This document shows, in pieces, positions 25,082 to 38,952 of a stretch of 64,000 nucleotides of DNA. The stretch covers positions 62,001 through 126,000 of the forward strand of contig JAZGUH010000115.1 in the NCBI GenBank assembly GCA_037893225.1, given 5' to 3'. The translations under genes were made by a program, and so were the position numbers. How positions within the stretch are numbered: position 1 is the first letter of the stretch; every line of letters starts with the position of its first letter. Origin of the DNA: Hippasteria phrygiana. Taxonomy: Eukaryota > Echinodermata > Asteroidea > Valvatida > Goniasteridae. Below the pieces are notes generated by a model. It saw only the letters and a program-made list of their open reading frames with translations. It was not told the origin of the DNA and did not search any database.

Positions 25082-28000
25082 TCATACCCTAGGGAATTTG
25101 ACATGCATGGAGCAATAAATAAAAGGTAATCTGCACACAGATGGTGCCCGGGAAGAAAATAAACATTGCGAGGTTTGAATTTTCTCCACAAGTGTTAACT
25201 CTAAGAAGCCACCGATAATTGCAACATGTAGCGCCAGATCTAAGCTATCCATACATGTCAAAATTACTGAATTTGGTTGATATTTCATGCAATTATGAAT
25301 GAGTAAAGCAAGTCCATACCCCAGGGAATTTGACATGCATGGAGCAATAAATAGACGGTAAAATGTACACAGATGGTGGCCGGAAAGAAAATAAACATTG
25401 CGAGGTTTGAATTTTCTCCACAAGTTTTAACTCTAAGAAGCCGCCGATAATTGCAACATGTAGCGCCAGATCTAAGCTATCCATACATGTCAAAATTACT
25501 GAATTTGGTTGATATTTCATGCAATTATGAATGAGTAAAGCAAGTCATACCCTAGGGAATTTGACAGGCATGGAGCAATAAATAGAAGGTAATATGCACA
25601 CAGATGTTGGCCGGAAAGAAAATAAACATTGCGAGGTTTGAATTTTCTCCACAAGTTTTAACTCTAAGAAGCCACCGGTAATTGCAACATGTAGCGCCAG
25701 ATCTAAGCTATCCATACATGTCAAAATTACTGTATTTGGTTTATATTTCATGCAATTATGAATGAGTAAAGCAAGTCATACCCTAGGGAATTTGACATGC
25801 ATGGAGCAATAAATAAAAGGTAATCTGCACACAGATGGTGGCCGGGAAGAAAATAAACATTGCGAGGTTTGAATTTTCTCCACAAGTGTTAACTCTAAGA
25901 AGCCACCGATAATTGCAACATGTAGCGCCAGATCTAAGCTATCCATACATGTCAAAATTACTGAATTTGGTTGATATTTCAAGCAATTATGAATGAGTGA
26001 AGCAAGTCATACCCTAGGGAATTTGACATGCATGGAGCAATAAATAAAAGGTAATCTGCACACAGATGGTGGCCGGGAAGAAAATATACATTTCGAGGTT
26101 TGAATTTTCTCCACAAGTGTTAACTCTAAGAAGCCGCCGATAATTGCAACATGTAGCGCCAGATCTAAGCTATCCATACATGTCAAAATTACTGAATTTG
26201 GTTGATATTTCATGCAATTATGAATGAGTAAAGCAAGTGATACCCCAGGGAATTTGACAGGCATGGAGCAATAAATAGAAGGTAATATGCACACAGATGT
26301 TGGCCGGAAAGAAAATAAACATTGCGAGGTTTGAATTTTCTCCACAAGTTTTAACTCTAAGAAGCCGCCGATAATTGCAACATGTAGCGCCAGATCTAAG
26401 CTATCCATACATGTCAAAATTACTGTATTTGGTTTATATTTCATGCAATTATGAATGAGTAAAGCAAGTCATACCCTAGGGAATTTGACATGCATGGAGC
26501 AATAAATAAAAGGTAATCTGCACACAGATGGTGGCCGGGAAGAAAATAAACATTGCGAGGTTTGAATTTTCTCCACAAGTGTTAACTCTAAGAAGCCACC
26601 GATAATTGCAACATGTAGCGCCAGATCTAAGCTATCCATACATGTCAAAATTACTGAATATGGTTGATATTTCATGCAATTATGAATGAGTAAAGCAAGT
26701 CATACCCTAGGGAATTTGACATGCATGGAGCAATAAATAGAAGGTAATATGCACACAGATGTTGGCCGGAAAGAAAATAAACATTGCGAGGTTTGAATTT
26801 TCTCCACAAGTTTTAACTCTAAGAAGCCGCCGATAATTGCAACATGTAGCGCCAGATCTAAGCTATCCATACATGTCAAAATTACTGTATTTGGTTTATA
26901 TTTCATGCAATTATGAATGAGTAAAGCAAGTCATACCCTAGGGAATTTGACATGCATGGAGCAATAAATAAAAGGTAATCTGCACACAGATGGTGCCCGG
27001 GAAGAAAATAAACATTGCGAGGTTTGAATTTTCTCCACAAGTGTTAACTCTAAGAAGCCACCGATAATTGCAACATGTAGCGCCAGATCTAAGCTATCCA
27101 TACATGTCAAAATTACTGAATTTGGTTGATATTTCATGCAATTATGAATGAGTAAAGCAAGTCCATACCCCAGGGAATTTGACATGCATGGAGCAATAAA
27201 TAGACGGTAAAATGTACACAGATGGTGGCCGGAAAGAAAATAAACATTGCGAGGTTTGAATTTTCTCCACAAGTTTTAACTCTAAGAAGCCGCCGATAAT
27301 TGCAACATGTAGCGCCAGATCTAAGCTATCCATACATGTCAAAATTACTGAATTTGGTTGATATTTCATGCAATTATGAATGAGTAAAGCAAGTCATACC
27401 CTAGGGAATTTGACAGGCATGGAGCAATAAATAGAAGGTAATATGCACACAGATGTTGGCCGGAAAGAAAATAAACATTGCGAGGTTTGAATTTTCTCCA
27501 CAAGTGTTAACTCTAAGAAGCCACCGATAATTGCAACATGTAGCGCCAGATCTAAGCTATCCATACATGTCAAAATTACTGAATATGGTTGATATTTCAT
27601 GCAATTATGAATGAGTAAAGCAAGTCATACCCTAGGGAATTTGACATGCATGGAGCAATAAATAGAAGGTAATATGCACACAGATGTTGGCCGGAAAGAA
27701 AATAAACATTGCGAGGTTTGAATTTTCTCCACAAGTTTTAACTCTAAGAAGCCGCCGATAATTGCAACATGTAGCGCCAGATCTAAGCTATCCATACATG
27801 TCAAAATTACTGTATTTGGTTTATATTTCATGCAATTATGAATGAGTAAAGCAAGTCATACCCTAGGGAATTTGACATGCATGGAGCAATAAATAAAAGG
27901 TAATCTGCACACAGATGGTGCCCGGGAAGAAAATAAACATTGCGAGGTTTGAATTTTCTCCACAAGTGTTAACTCTAAGAAGCCACCGATAATTGCAACA

Positions 28001-31000
28001 TGTAGCGCCAGATCTAAGCTATCCATACATGTCAAAATTACTGAATTTGGTTGATATTTCATGCAATTATGAATGAGTAAAGCAAGTCCATACCCCAGGG
28101 AATTTGACATGCATGGAGCAATAAATAGACGGTAAAATGTACACAGATGGTGGCCGGAAAGAAAATAAACATTGCGAGGTTTGAATTTTCTCCACAAGTT
28201 TTAACTCTAAGAAGCCGCCGATAATTGCAACATGTAGCGCCAGATCTAAGCTATCCATACATGTCAAAATTACTGAATTTGGTTGATATTTCATGCAATT
28301 ATGAATGAGTAAAGCAAGTCATACCCTAGGGAATTTGACAGGCATGGAGCAATAAATAGAAGGTAATATGCACACAGATGTTGGCCGGAAAGAAAATAAA
28401 CATTGCGAGGTTTGAATTTTCTCCACAAGTTTTAACTCTAAGAAGCCACCGATAATTGCAACATGTAGCGCCAGATCTAAGCTATCCATACATGTCAAAA
28501 TTACTGTATTTGGTTTATATTTCATGCAATTATGAATGAGTAAAGCAAGTCATACCCTAGGGAATTTGACATGCATGGAGCAATAAATAAAAGGTAATCT
28601 GCACACAGATGGTGCCCGGGAAGAAAATAAACATTGCGAGGTTTGAATTTTCTCCACAAGTGTTAACTCTAAGAAGCCACCGATAATTGCAACATGTAGC
28701 GCCAGATCTAAGCTATCCATACATGTCAAAATTACTGAATTTGGTTGATATTTCATGCAATTATGAATGAGTAAAGCAAGTCCATACCCCAGGGAATTTG
28801 ACATGCATGGAGCAATAAATAGACGGTAAAATGTACACAGATCGTGGCCGGAAAGAAAATAAACATTGCGAGGTTTGAATTTTCTCCACAAGTTTTAACT
28901 CTAAGAAGCCGCCGATAATTGCAACATGTAGCGCCAGATCTAAGCTATCCATACATGTCAAAATTACTGAATTTGGTTGATATTTCATGCAATTATGAAT
29001 GAGTAAAGCAAGTCATACCCTAGGGAATTTGACAGGCATGGAGCAATAAATAGAAGGTAATATGCACACAGATGTTGGCCGGAAAGAAAATAAACATTGC
29101 GAGGTTTGAATTTTCTCCACAAGTTTTAACTCTAAGAAGCCACCGATAATTGCAACATGTAGCGCCAGATCTAAGCTATCCATACATGTCAAAATTACTG
29201 TATTTGGTTTATATTTCATGCAATTATGAATGAGTAAAGCAAGTCATACCCTAGGGAATTTGACATGCATGGAGCAATAAATAAAAGGTAATCTGCACAC
29301 AGATGGTGGCCGGGAAGAAAATAAACATTGCGAGGTTTGAATTTTCTCCACAAGTGTTAACTCTAAGAAGCCACCGATAATTGCAACATGTAGCGCCAGA
29401 TCTAAGCTATCCATACATGTCAACATTACTGAATTTGGTTGATATTTCAAGCAATTATGAATGAGTGAAGCAAGTCATACCCTAGGGAATTTGACATGCA
29501 TGGAGCAATAAATAAAAGGTAATCTGCACACAGATGGTGGCCGGGAAGAAAATATACATTTCGAGGTTTGAATTTTCTCCACAAGTGTTAACTCTAAGAA
29601 GCCGCCGATAATTGCAACATGTAGCGCCAGATCTAAGCTATCCATACATGTCAAAATTACTGAATTTGGTTGATATTTCATGCAATTATGAATGAGTAAA
29701 GCAAGTCATACCCCAGGGAATTTGACAGGCATGGAGCAATAAATAGAAGGTAATATGCACACAGATGTTGGCCGGAAAGAAAATAAACATTGCGAGGTTT
29801 GAATTTTCTCCACAAGTTTTAACTCTAAGAAGCCGCCGATAATTGCAACATGTAGCGCCAGATCTAAGCTATCCATACATGTCAAAATTACTGTATTTGG
29901 TTTATATTTCATGCAATTATGAATGAGTAAAGCAAGTCATACCCTAGGGAATTTGACATGCATGGAGCAATAAATAAAAGGTAATCTGCACACAGATGGT
30001 GGCCGGGAAGAAAATAAACATTGCGAGGTTTGAATTTTCTCCACAAGTGTTAACTCTAAGAAGCCACCGATAATTGCAACATGTAGCGCCAGATCTAAGC
30101 TATCCATACATGTCAAAATTACTGAATTTGGTTGATATTTCATGCAATTATGAATGAGTAAAGCAAGTCATACCCTAGGGAATTTGACAGGCATGGAGCA
30201 ATAAATAGAAGGTAATATGCACACAGATGTTGGCCGGAAAGAAAATAAACAATGCGAGGTTTGAATTTTCTCCACAAGTTTTAACTCTAAGAAGCCACCG
30301 ATAATTGCAACATGTAGCGCCAGATCTAAGCTATCCATACATGTCAAAATTACTGTATTTGGTTTATATTTCATGCAATTATGAATGAGTAAAGCAAGTC
30401 ATACCCTAGGAAATTTGACATGCATGGAGCAATAAATAAAAGGTAATCTGCACACAGATGGTGCCCGGGAAGAAAATAAACATTGCGAGGTTTGAATTTT
30501 CTCCACAAGTGTTAACTCTAAGAAGCCACCGATAATTGCAACATGTAGCGCCAGATCTAAGCTATCCATACATGTCAAAATTACTGAATTTGGTTGATAT
30601 TTCATGCAATTATGAATGAGTAAAGCAAGTCCATACCCCAGGGAATTTGACATGCATGGAGCAATAAATAGACGGTAAAATGTACACAGATGGTGGCCGG
30701 AAAGAAAATAAACATTGCGAGGTTTGAATTTTCTCCACAAGTTTTAACTCTAAGAAGCCGCCGATAATTGCAACATGTAGCGCCAGATCTAAGCTATCCA
30801 TACATGTCAAAATTACTGAATTTGGTTGATATTTCATGCAATTATGAATGAGTAAAGCAAGTCATACCCTAGGGAATTTGACAGGCATGGAGCAATAAAT
30901 AGAAGGTAATATGCACACAGATGTTGGCCGGAAAGAAAATAAACATTGCGAGGTTTGAATTTTCTCCACAAGTTTTAACTCTAAGAAGCCACCGATAATT

Positions 31001-31323
31001 GCAACATGTAGCGCCAGATCTAAGCTATCCATACATGTCAAAATTACTGTATTTGGTTTATATTTCATGCAATTATGAATGAGTAAAGCAAGTCATACCC
31101 TAGGGAATTTGACAGGCATGGAGCAATAAATAGAAGGTAATATGCACAAAGATGTTGGCCGGAAAGAAAATAAACATTGCGAGGTTTGAATTTTCTCCAC
31201 AAGTTTTAACTCTAAGAAGCCACCGATAATTGCAACATGTAGCGCCAGATCTAAGCTATCCATACATGTCAAAATTACTGTATTTGGTTTATATTTCATG
31301 CAATTATGAATGAGTAAAGCAAG
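25082..31323. repeat. Domain M HOR unit A, 27 monomers (6242 bp)
   Basis: CCCGGG monomers start at 25082, 26931, 27856, 28550 and 30399. Private markers in order are ccaccggtaat (in the monomer at 25545), gtgataccccag near 26240, gatcgtggcc at 28842, caacattact at 29424, aacaatgcg (monomer at 30168) and gcacaaag (monomer at 31093). Most of these recur in units B and C at fixed offsets. A leading 694-bp trimer at 24388 has its own gcacaaag monomer at 24851. Confidence 0.85.
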
Positions 31324-34300
31324 TCATACCCTAGGGAATTTGACATGCATGGAGCAATAAATAAAAGGTAATCTGCACACAGATGGTGCCCGGGAAGAAA
31401 ATAAACATTGCGAGGTTTGAATTTTCTCCACAAGTGTTAACTCTAAGAAGCCACCGATAATTGCAACATGTAGCGCCAGATCTAAGCTATCCATACATGT
31501 CAAAATTACTGAATTTGGTTGATATTTCATGCAATTATGAATGAGTAAAGCAAGTCCATACCCCAGGGAATTTGACATGCATGGAGCAATAAATAGACGG
31601 TAAAATGTACACAGATGGTGGCCGGAAAGAAAATAAACATTGCGAGGTTTGAATTTTCTCCACAAGTTTTAACTCTAAGAAGCCGCCGATAATTGCAACA
31701 TGTAGCGCCAGATCTAAGCTATCCATACATGTCAAAATTACTGAATTTGGTTGATATTTCATGCAATTATGAATGAGTAAAGCAAGTCATACCCTAGGGA
31801 ATTTGACAGGCATGGAGCAATAAATAGAAGGTAATATGCACACAGATGTTGGCCGGAAAGAAAATAAACATTGCGAGGTTTGAATTTTCTCCACAAGTTT
31901 TAACTCTAAGAAGCCACCGGTAATTGCAACATGTAGCGCCAGATCTAAGCTATCCATACATGTCAAAATTACTGTATTTGGTTTATATTTCATGCAATTA
32001 TGAATGAGTGAAGCAAGTCATACCCTAGGGAATTTGACATGCATGGAGCAATAAATAAAAGGTAATCTGCACACAGATGGTGGCCGGGAAGAAAATATAC
32101 ATTTCGAGGTTTGAATTTTCTCCACAAGTGTTAACTCTAAGAAGCCGCCGATAATTGCAACATGTAGCGCCAGATCTAAGCTATCCATACATGTCAAAAT
32201 TACTGAATTTGGTTGATATTTCATGCAATTATGAATGAGTAAAGCAAGTCATACCCCAGGGAATTTGACAGGCATGGAGCAATAAATAGAAGGTAATATG
32301 CACACAGATGTTGGCCGGAAAGAAAATAAACATTGCGAGGTTTGAATTTTCTCCACAAGTTTTAACTCTAAGAAGCCGCCGATAATTGCAACATGTAGCG
32401 CCAGATCTAAGCTATCCATACATGTCAAAATTACTGTATTTGGTTTATATTTCATGCAATTATGAATGAGTAAAGCAAGTCATACCCTAGGGAATTTGAC
32501 ATGCATGGAGCAATAAATAAAAGGTAATCTGCACACAGATGGTGGCCGGGAAGAAAATAAACATTGCGAGGTTTGAATTTTCTCCACAAGTGTTAACTCT
32601 AAGAAGCCACCGATAATTGCAACATGTAGCGCCAGATCTAAGCTATCCATACATGTCAAAATTACTGAATATGGTTGATATTTCATGCAATTATGAATGA
32701 GTAAAGCAAGTCATACCCTAGGGAATTTGACATGCATGGAGCAATAAATAGAAGGTAATATGCACACAGATGTTGGCCGGAAAGAAAATAAACATTGCGA
32801 GGTTTGAATTTTCTCCACAAGTTTTAACTCTAAGAAGCCGCCGATAATTGCAACATGTAGCGCCAGATCTAAGCTATCCATACATGTCAAAATTACTGTA
32901 TTTGGTTTATATTTCATGCAATTATGAATGAGTAAAGCAAGTCATACCCTAGGGAATTTGACATGCATGGAGCAATAAATAAAAGGTAATCTGCACACAG
33001 ATGGTGCCCGGGAAGAAAATAAACATTGCGAGGTTTGAATTTTCTCCACAAGTGTTAACTCTAAGAAGCCACCGATAATTGCAACATGTAGCGCCAGATC
33101 TAAGCTATCCATACATGTCAAAATTACTGAATTTGGTTGATATTTCATGCAATTATGAATGAGTAAAGCAAGTCCATACCCCAGGGAATTTGACATGCAT
33201 GGAGCAATAAATAGACGGTAAAATGTACACAGATGGTGGCCGGAAAGAAAATAAACATTGCGAGGTTTGAATTTTCTCCACAAGTTTTAACTCTAAGAAG
33301 CCGCCGATAATTGCAACATGTAGCGCCAGATCTAAGCTATCCATACATGTCAAAATTACTGAATTTGGTTGATATTTCATGCAATTATGAATGAGTAAAG
33401 CAAGTCATACCCTAGGGAATTTGACAGGCATGGAGCAATAAATAGAAGGTAATATGCACACAGATGTTGGCCGGAAAGAAAATAAACATTGCGAGGTTTG
33501 AATTTTCTCCACAAGTGTTAACTCTAAGAAGCCACCGATAATTGCAACATGTAGCGCCAGATCTAAGCTATCCATACATGTCAAAATTACTGAATATGGT
33601 TGATATTTCATGCAATTATGAATGAGTAAAGCAAGTCATACCCTAGGGAATTTGACATGCATGGAGCAATAAATAGAAGGTAATATGCACACAGATGTTG
33701 GCCGGAAAGAAAATAAACATTGCGAGGTTTGAATTTTCTCCACAAGTTTTAACTCTAAGAAGCCGCCGATAATTGCAACATGTAGCGCCAGATCTAAGCT
33801 ATCCATACATGTCAAAATTACTGTATTTGGTTTATATTTCATGCAATTATGAATGAGTAAAGCAAGTCATACCCTAGGGAATTTGACATGCATGGAGCAA
33901 TAAATAAAAGGTAATCTGCACACAGATGGTGCCCGGGAAGAAAATAAACATTGCGAGGTTTGAATTTTCTCCACAAGTGTTAACTCTAAGAAGCCACCGA
34001 TAATTGCAACATGTAGCGCCAGATCTAAGCTATCCATACATGTCAAAATTACTGAATTTGGTTGATATTTCATGCAATTATGAATGAGTAAAGCAAGTCC
34101 ATACCCCAGGGAATTTGACATGCATGGAGCAATAAATAGACGGTAAAATGTACACAGATGGTGGCCGGAAAGAAAATAAACATTGCGAGGTTTGAATTTT
34201 CTCCACAAGTTTTAACTCTAAGAAGCCGCCGATAATTGCAACATGTAGCGCCAGATCTAAGCTATCCATACATGTCAAAATTACTGAATTTGGTTGATAT

Positions 34301-37300
34301 TTCATGCAATTATGAATGAGTAAAGCAAGTCATACCCTAGGGAATTTGACAGGCATGGAGCAATAAATAGAAGGTAATATGCACACAGATGTTGGCCGGA
34401 AAGAAAATAAACATTGCGAGGTTTGAATTTTCTCCACAAGTTTTAACTCTAAGAAGCCACCGATAATTGCAACATGTAGCGCCAGATCTAAGCTATCCAT
34501 ACATGTCAAAATTACTGTATTTGGTTTATATTTCATGCAATTATGAATGAGTAAAGCAAGTCATACCCTAGGGAATTTGACATGCATGGAGCAATAAATA
34601 AAAGGTAATCTGCACACAGATGGTGCCCGGGAAGAAAATAAACATTGCGAGGTTTGAATTTTCTCCACAAGTGTTAACTCTAAGAAGCCACCGATAATTG
34701 CAACATGTAGCGCCAGATCTAAGCTATCCATACATGTCAAAATTACTGAATTTGGTTGATATTTCATGCAATTATGAATGAGTAAAGCAAGTCCATACCC
34801 CAGGGAATTTGACATGCATGGAGCAATAAATAGACGGTAAAATGTACACAGATCGTGACCGGAAAGAAAATAAACATTGCGAGGTTTGAATTTTCTCCAC
34901 AAGTTTTAACTCTAAGAAGCCGCCGATAATTGCAACATGTAGCGCCAGATCTAAGCTATCCATACATGTCAAAATTACTGAATTTGGTTGATATTTCATG
35001 CAATTATGAATGAGTAAAGCAAGTCATACCCTAGGGAATTTGACAGGCATGGAGCAATAAATAGAAGGTAATATGCACACAGATGTTGGCCGGAAAGAAA
35101 ATAAACATTGCGAGGTTTGAATTTTCTCCACAAGTTTTAACTCTAAGAAGCCACCGATAATTGCAACATGTAGCGCCAGATCTAAGCTATCCATACATGT
35201 CAAAATTACTGTATTTGGTTTATATTTCATGCAATTATGAATGAGTAAAGCAAGTCATACCCTAGGGAATTTGACATGCATGGAGCAATAAATAAAAGGT
35301 AATCTGCACACAGATGGTGGCCGGGAAGAAAATAAACATTGCGAGGTTTGAATTTTCTCCACAAGTGTTAACTCTAAGAAGCCACCGATAATTGCAACAT
35401 GTAGCGCCAGATCTAAGCTATCCATACATGTCAACATTACTGAATTTGGTTGATATTTCAAGCAATTATGAATGAGTGAAGCAAGTCATACCCTAGGGAA
35501 TTTGACATGCATGGAGCAATAAATAAAAGGTAATCTGCACACAGATGGTGGCCGGGAAGAAAATATACATTTCGAGGTTTGAATTTTCTCCACAAGTGTT
35601 AACTCTAAGAAGCCGCCGATAATTGCAACATGTAGCGCCAGATCTAAGCTATCCATACATGTCAAAATTACTGAATTTGGTTGATATTTCATGCAATTAT
35701 GAATGAGTAAAGCAAGTCATACCCCAGGGAATTTGACAGGCATGGAGCAATAAATAGAAGGTAATATGCACACAGATGTTGGCCGGAAAGAAAATAAACA
35801 TTGCGAGGTTTGAATTTTCTCCACAAGTTTTAACTCTAAGAAGCCGCCGATAATTGCAACATGTAGCGCCAGATCTAAGCTATCCATACATGTCAAAATT
35901 ACTGTATTTGGTTTATATTTCATGCAATTATGAATGAGTAAAGCAAGTCATACCCTAGGGAATTTGACATGCATGGAGCAATAAATAAAAGGTAATCTGC
36001 ACACAGATGGTGGCCGGGAAGAAAATAAACATTGCGAGGTTTGAATTTTCTCCACAAGTGTTAACTCTAAGAAGCCACCGATAATTGCAACATGTAGCGC
36101 CAGATCTAAGCTATCCATACATGTCAAAATTACTGAATTTGGTTGATATTTCATGCAATTATGAATGAGTAAAGCAAGTCATACCCTAGGGAATTTGACA
36201 GGCATGGAGCAATAAATAGAAGGTAATATGCACACAGATGTTGGCCGGAAAGAAAATAAACAATGCGAGGTTTGAATTTTCTCCACAAGTTTTAACTCTA
36301 AGAAGCCACCGATAATTGCAACATGTAGCGCCAGATCTAAGCTATCCATACATGTCAAAATTACTGTATTTGGTTTATATTTCATGCAATTATGAATGAG
36401 TAAAGCAAGTCATACCCTAGGAAATTTGACATGCATGGAGCAATAAATAAAAGGTAATCTGCACACAGATGGTGCCCGGGAAGAAAATAAACATTGCGAG
36501 GTTTGAATTTTCTCCACAAGTGTTAACTCTAAGAAGCCACCGATAATTGCAACATGTAGCGCCAGATCTAAGCTATCCATACATGTCAAAATTACTGAAT
36601 TTGGTTGATATTTCATGCAATTATGAATGAGTAAAGCAAGTCCATACCCCAGGGAATTTGACATGCATGGAGCAATAAATAGACGGTAAAATGTACACAG
36701 ATGGTGGCCGGAAAGAAAATAAACATTGCGAGGTTTGAATTTTCTCCACAAGTTTTAACTCTAAGAAGCCGCCGATAATTGCAACATGTAGCGCCAGATC
36801 TAAGCTATCCATACATGTCAAAATTACTGAATTTGGTTGATATTTCATGCAATTATGAATGAGTAAAGCAAGTCATACCCTAGGGAATTTGACAGGCATG
36901 GAGCAATAAATAGAAGGTAATATGCACACAGATGTTGGCCGGAAAGAAAATAAACATTGCGAGGTTTGAATTTTCTCCACAAGTTTTAACTCTAAGAAGC
37001 CACCGATAATTGCAACATGTAGCGCCAGATCTAAGCTATCCATACATGTCAAAATTACTGAATTTGGTTGATATTTCAAGCAATTATGAATGAGTGAAGC
37101 AAGTCATACCCTATGGAATTTGACATGCATGGAGCAATAAATAAAAGGTAATCTGCACACAGATGGTGGCCGGGAAGAAAACATACATTTCGAGGTTTGA
37201 ATTTTCTCCACAAGTGTTAACTCTAAGAAGCCGCCGATAATTGCAACATGTAGCGCCAGATCTAAGCTATCCATACATGTCAAAATTACTGTATTTGGTT

Positions 37301-38952
37301 TATATTTCATGCAATTATGAATGAGTAAAGCAAGTCATACCCTAGGGAATTTGACATGCATGGAGCAATAAATAAAAGGTAATCTGCACACAGATGGTGG
37401 CCGGGAAGAAAATAAACATTGCGAGGTTTGAATTTTCTCCACAAGTGTTAACTCTAAGAAGCCACCGATAATTGCAACATGTAGCGCCAGATCTAAGCTA
37501 TCCATACATGTCAAAATTACTGAATTTGGTTGATATTTCAAGCAATTATGAATGAGTGAAGCAAGTCATACCCTATGGAATTTGACATGCATGGAGCAAT
37601 AAATAAAAGGTAATCTGCACACAGATGGTGGCCGGGAAGAAAACATACATTTCGAGGTTTGAATTTTCTCCACAAGTGTTAACTCTAAGAAGCCGCCGAT
37701 AATTGCAACATGTAGCGCCAGATCTAAGCTATCCATACATGTCAAAATTACTGAATTTGGTTGATATTTCATGCAATTATGAATGAGTAAAGCAAGTCAT
37801 ACCCTAGGGAATTTGACAGGCATGGAGCAATAAATAGAAGGTAATATGCACACAGATGTTGGCCGGAAAGAAAATAAACAATGCGAGGTTTGAATTTTCT
37901 CCACAAGTTTTAACTCTAAGAAGCCACCGATAATTGCAACATGTAGCGCCAGATCTAAGCTATCCATACATGTCAAAATTACTGTATTTGGTTTATATTT
38001 CATGCAATTATGAATGAGTAAAGCAAGTCATACCCTAGGAAATTTGACATGCATGGAGCAATAAATAAAAGGTAATCTGCACACAGATGGTGCCCGGGAA
38101 GAAAATAAACATTGCGAGGTTTGAATTTTCTCCACAAGTGTTAACTCTAAGAAGCCACCGATAATTGCAACATGTAGCGCCAGATCTAAGCTATCCATAC
38201 ATGTCAAAATTACTGAATTTGGTTGATATTTCATGCAATTATGAATGAGTAAAGCAAGTCCATACCCCAGGGAATTTGACATGCATGGAGCAATAAATAG
38301 ACGGTAAAATGTACACAGATGGTGGCCGGAAAGAAAATAAACATTGCGAGGTTTGAATTTTCTCCACAAGTTTTAACTCTAAGAAGCCGCCGATAATTGC
38401 AACATGTAGCGCCAGATCTAAGCTATCCATACATGTCAAAATTACTGAATTTGGTTGATATTTCATGCAATTATGAATGAGTAAAGCAAGTCATACCCTA
38501 GGGAATTTGACAGGCATGGAGCAATAAATAGAAGGTAATATGCACACAGATGTTGGCCGGAAAGAAAATAAACATTGCGAGGTTTGAATTTTCTCCACAA
38601 GTTTTAACTCTAAGAAGCCACCGATAATTGCAACATGTAGCGCCAGATCTAAGCTATCCATACATGTCAAAATTACTGTATTTGGTTTATATTTCATGCA
38701 ATTATGAATGAGTAAAGCAAGTCATACCCTAGGGAATTTGACAGGCATGGAGCAATAAATAGAAGGTAATATGCACAAAGATGTTGGCCGGAAAGAAAAT
38801 AAACATTGCGAGGTTTGAATTTTCTCCACAAGTTTTAACTCTAAGAAGCCACCGATAATTGCAACATGTAGCGCCAGATCTAAGCTATCCATACATGTCA
38901 AAATTACTGTATTTGGTTTATATTTCATGCAATTATGAATGAGTAAAGCAAG
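31324..38952. repeat. Domain M HOR unit B, 33 monomers (7629 bp)
   Basis: Follows unit A at an offset of 6242, then 6011 after losing one monomer next to 31787. It then gains seven monomers: the aacaatgcg monomer and the ccctagga CCCGGG monomer appear twice, at 36179/36410 and again at 37797/38028, 1618 bp apart. The gatcgtg monomer has gained a further change, to gatcgtgacc (34851-34860). The insertion edges carry hybrid monomers at 36873 and 37104. Confidence 0.84.
36873..37334. repeat. Two adjacent hybrid monomers in unit B
   Basis: The monomer at 36873-37103 has the m3 left part (gacaggc, agaagg, gttttaac) and the m4 right part (gaatttgg, ttgat, caagcaatt). The next, 37104-37334, has the m5 left part (ccctatgg, acatacatttcg) and the tgtatttgg/tttat tail of m6. 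Relative to the matching order at 44502-45425 each switch drops one monomer. Confidence 0.78.
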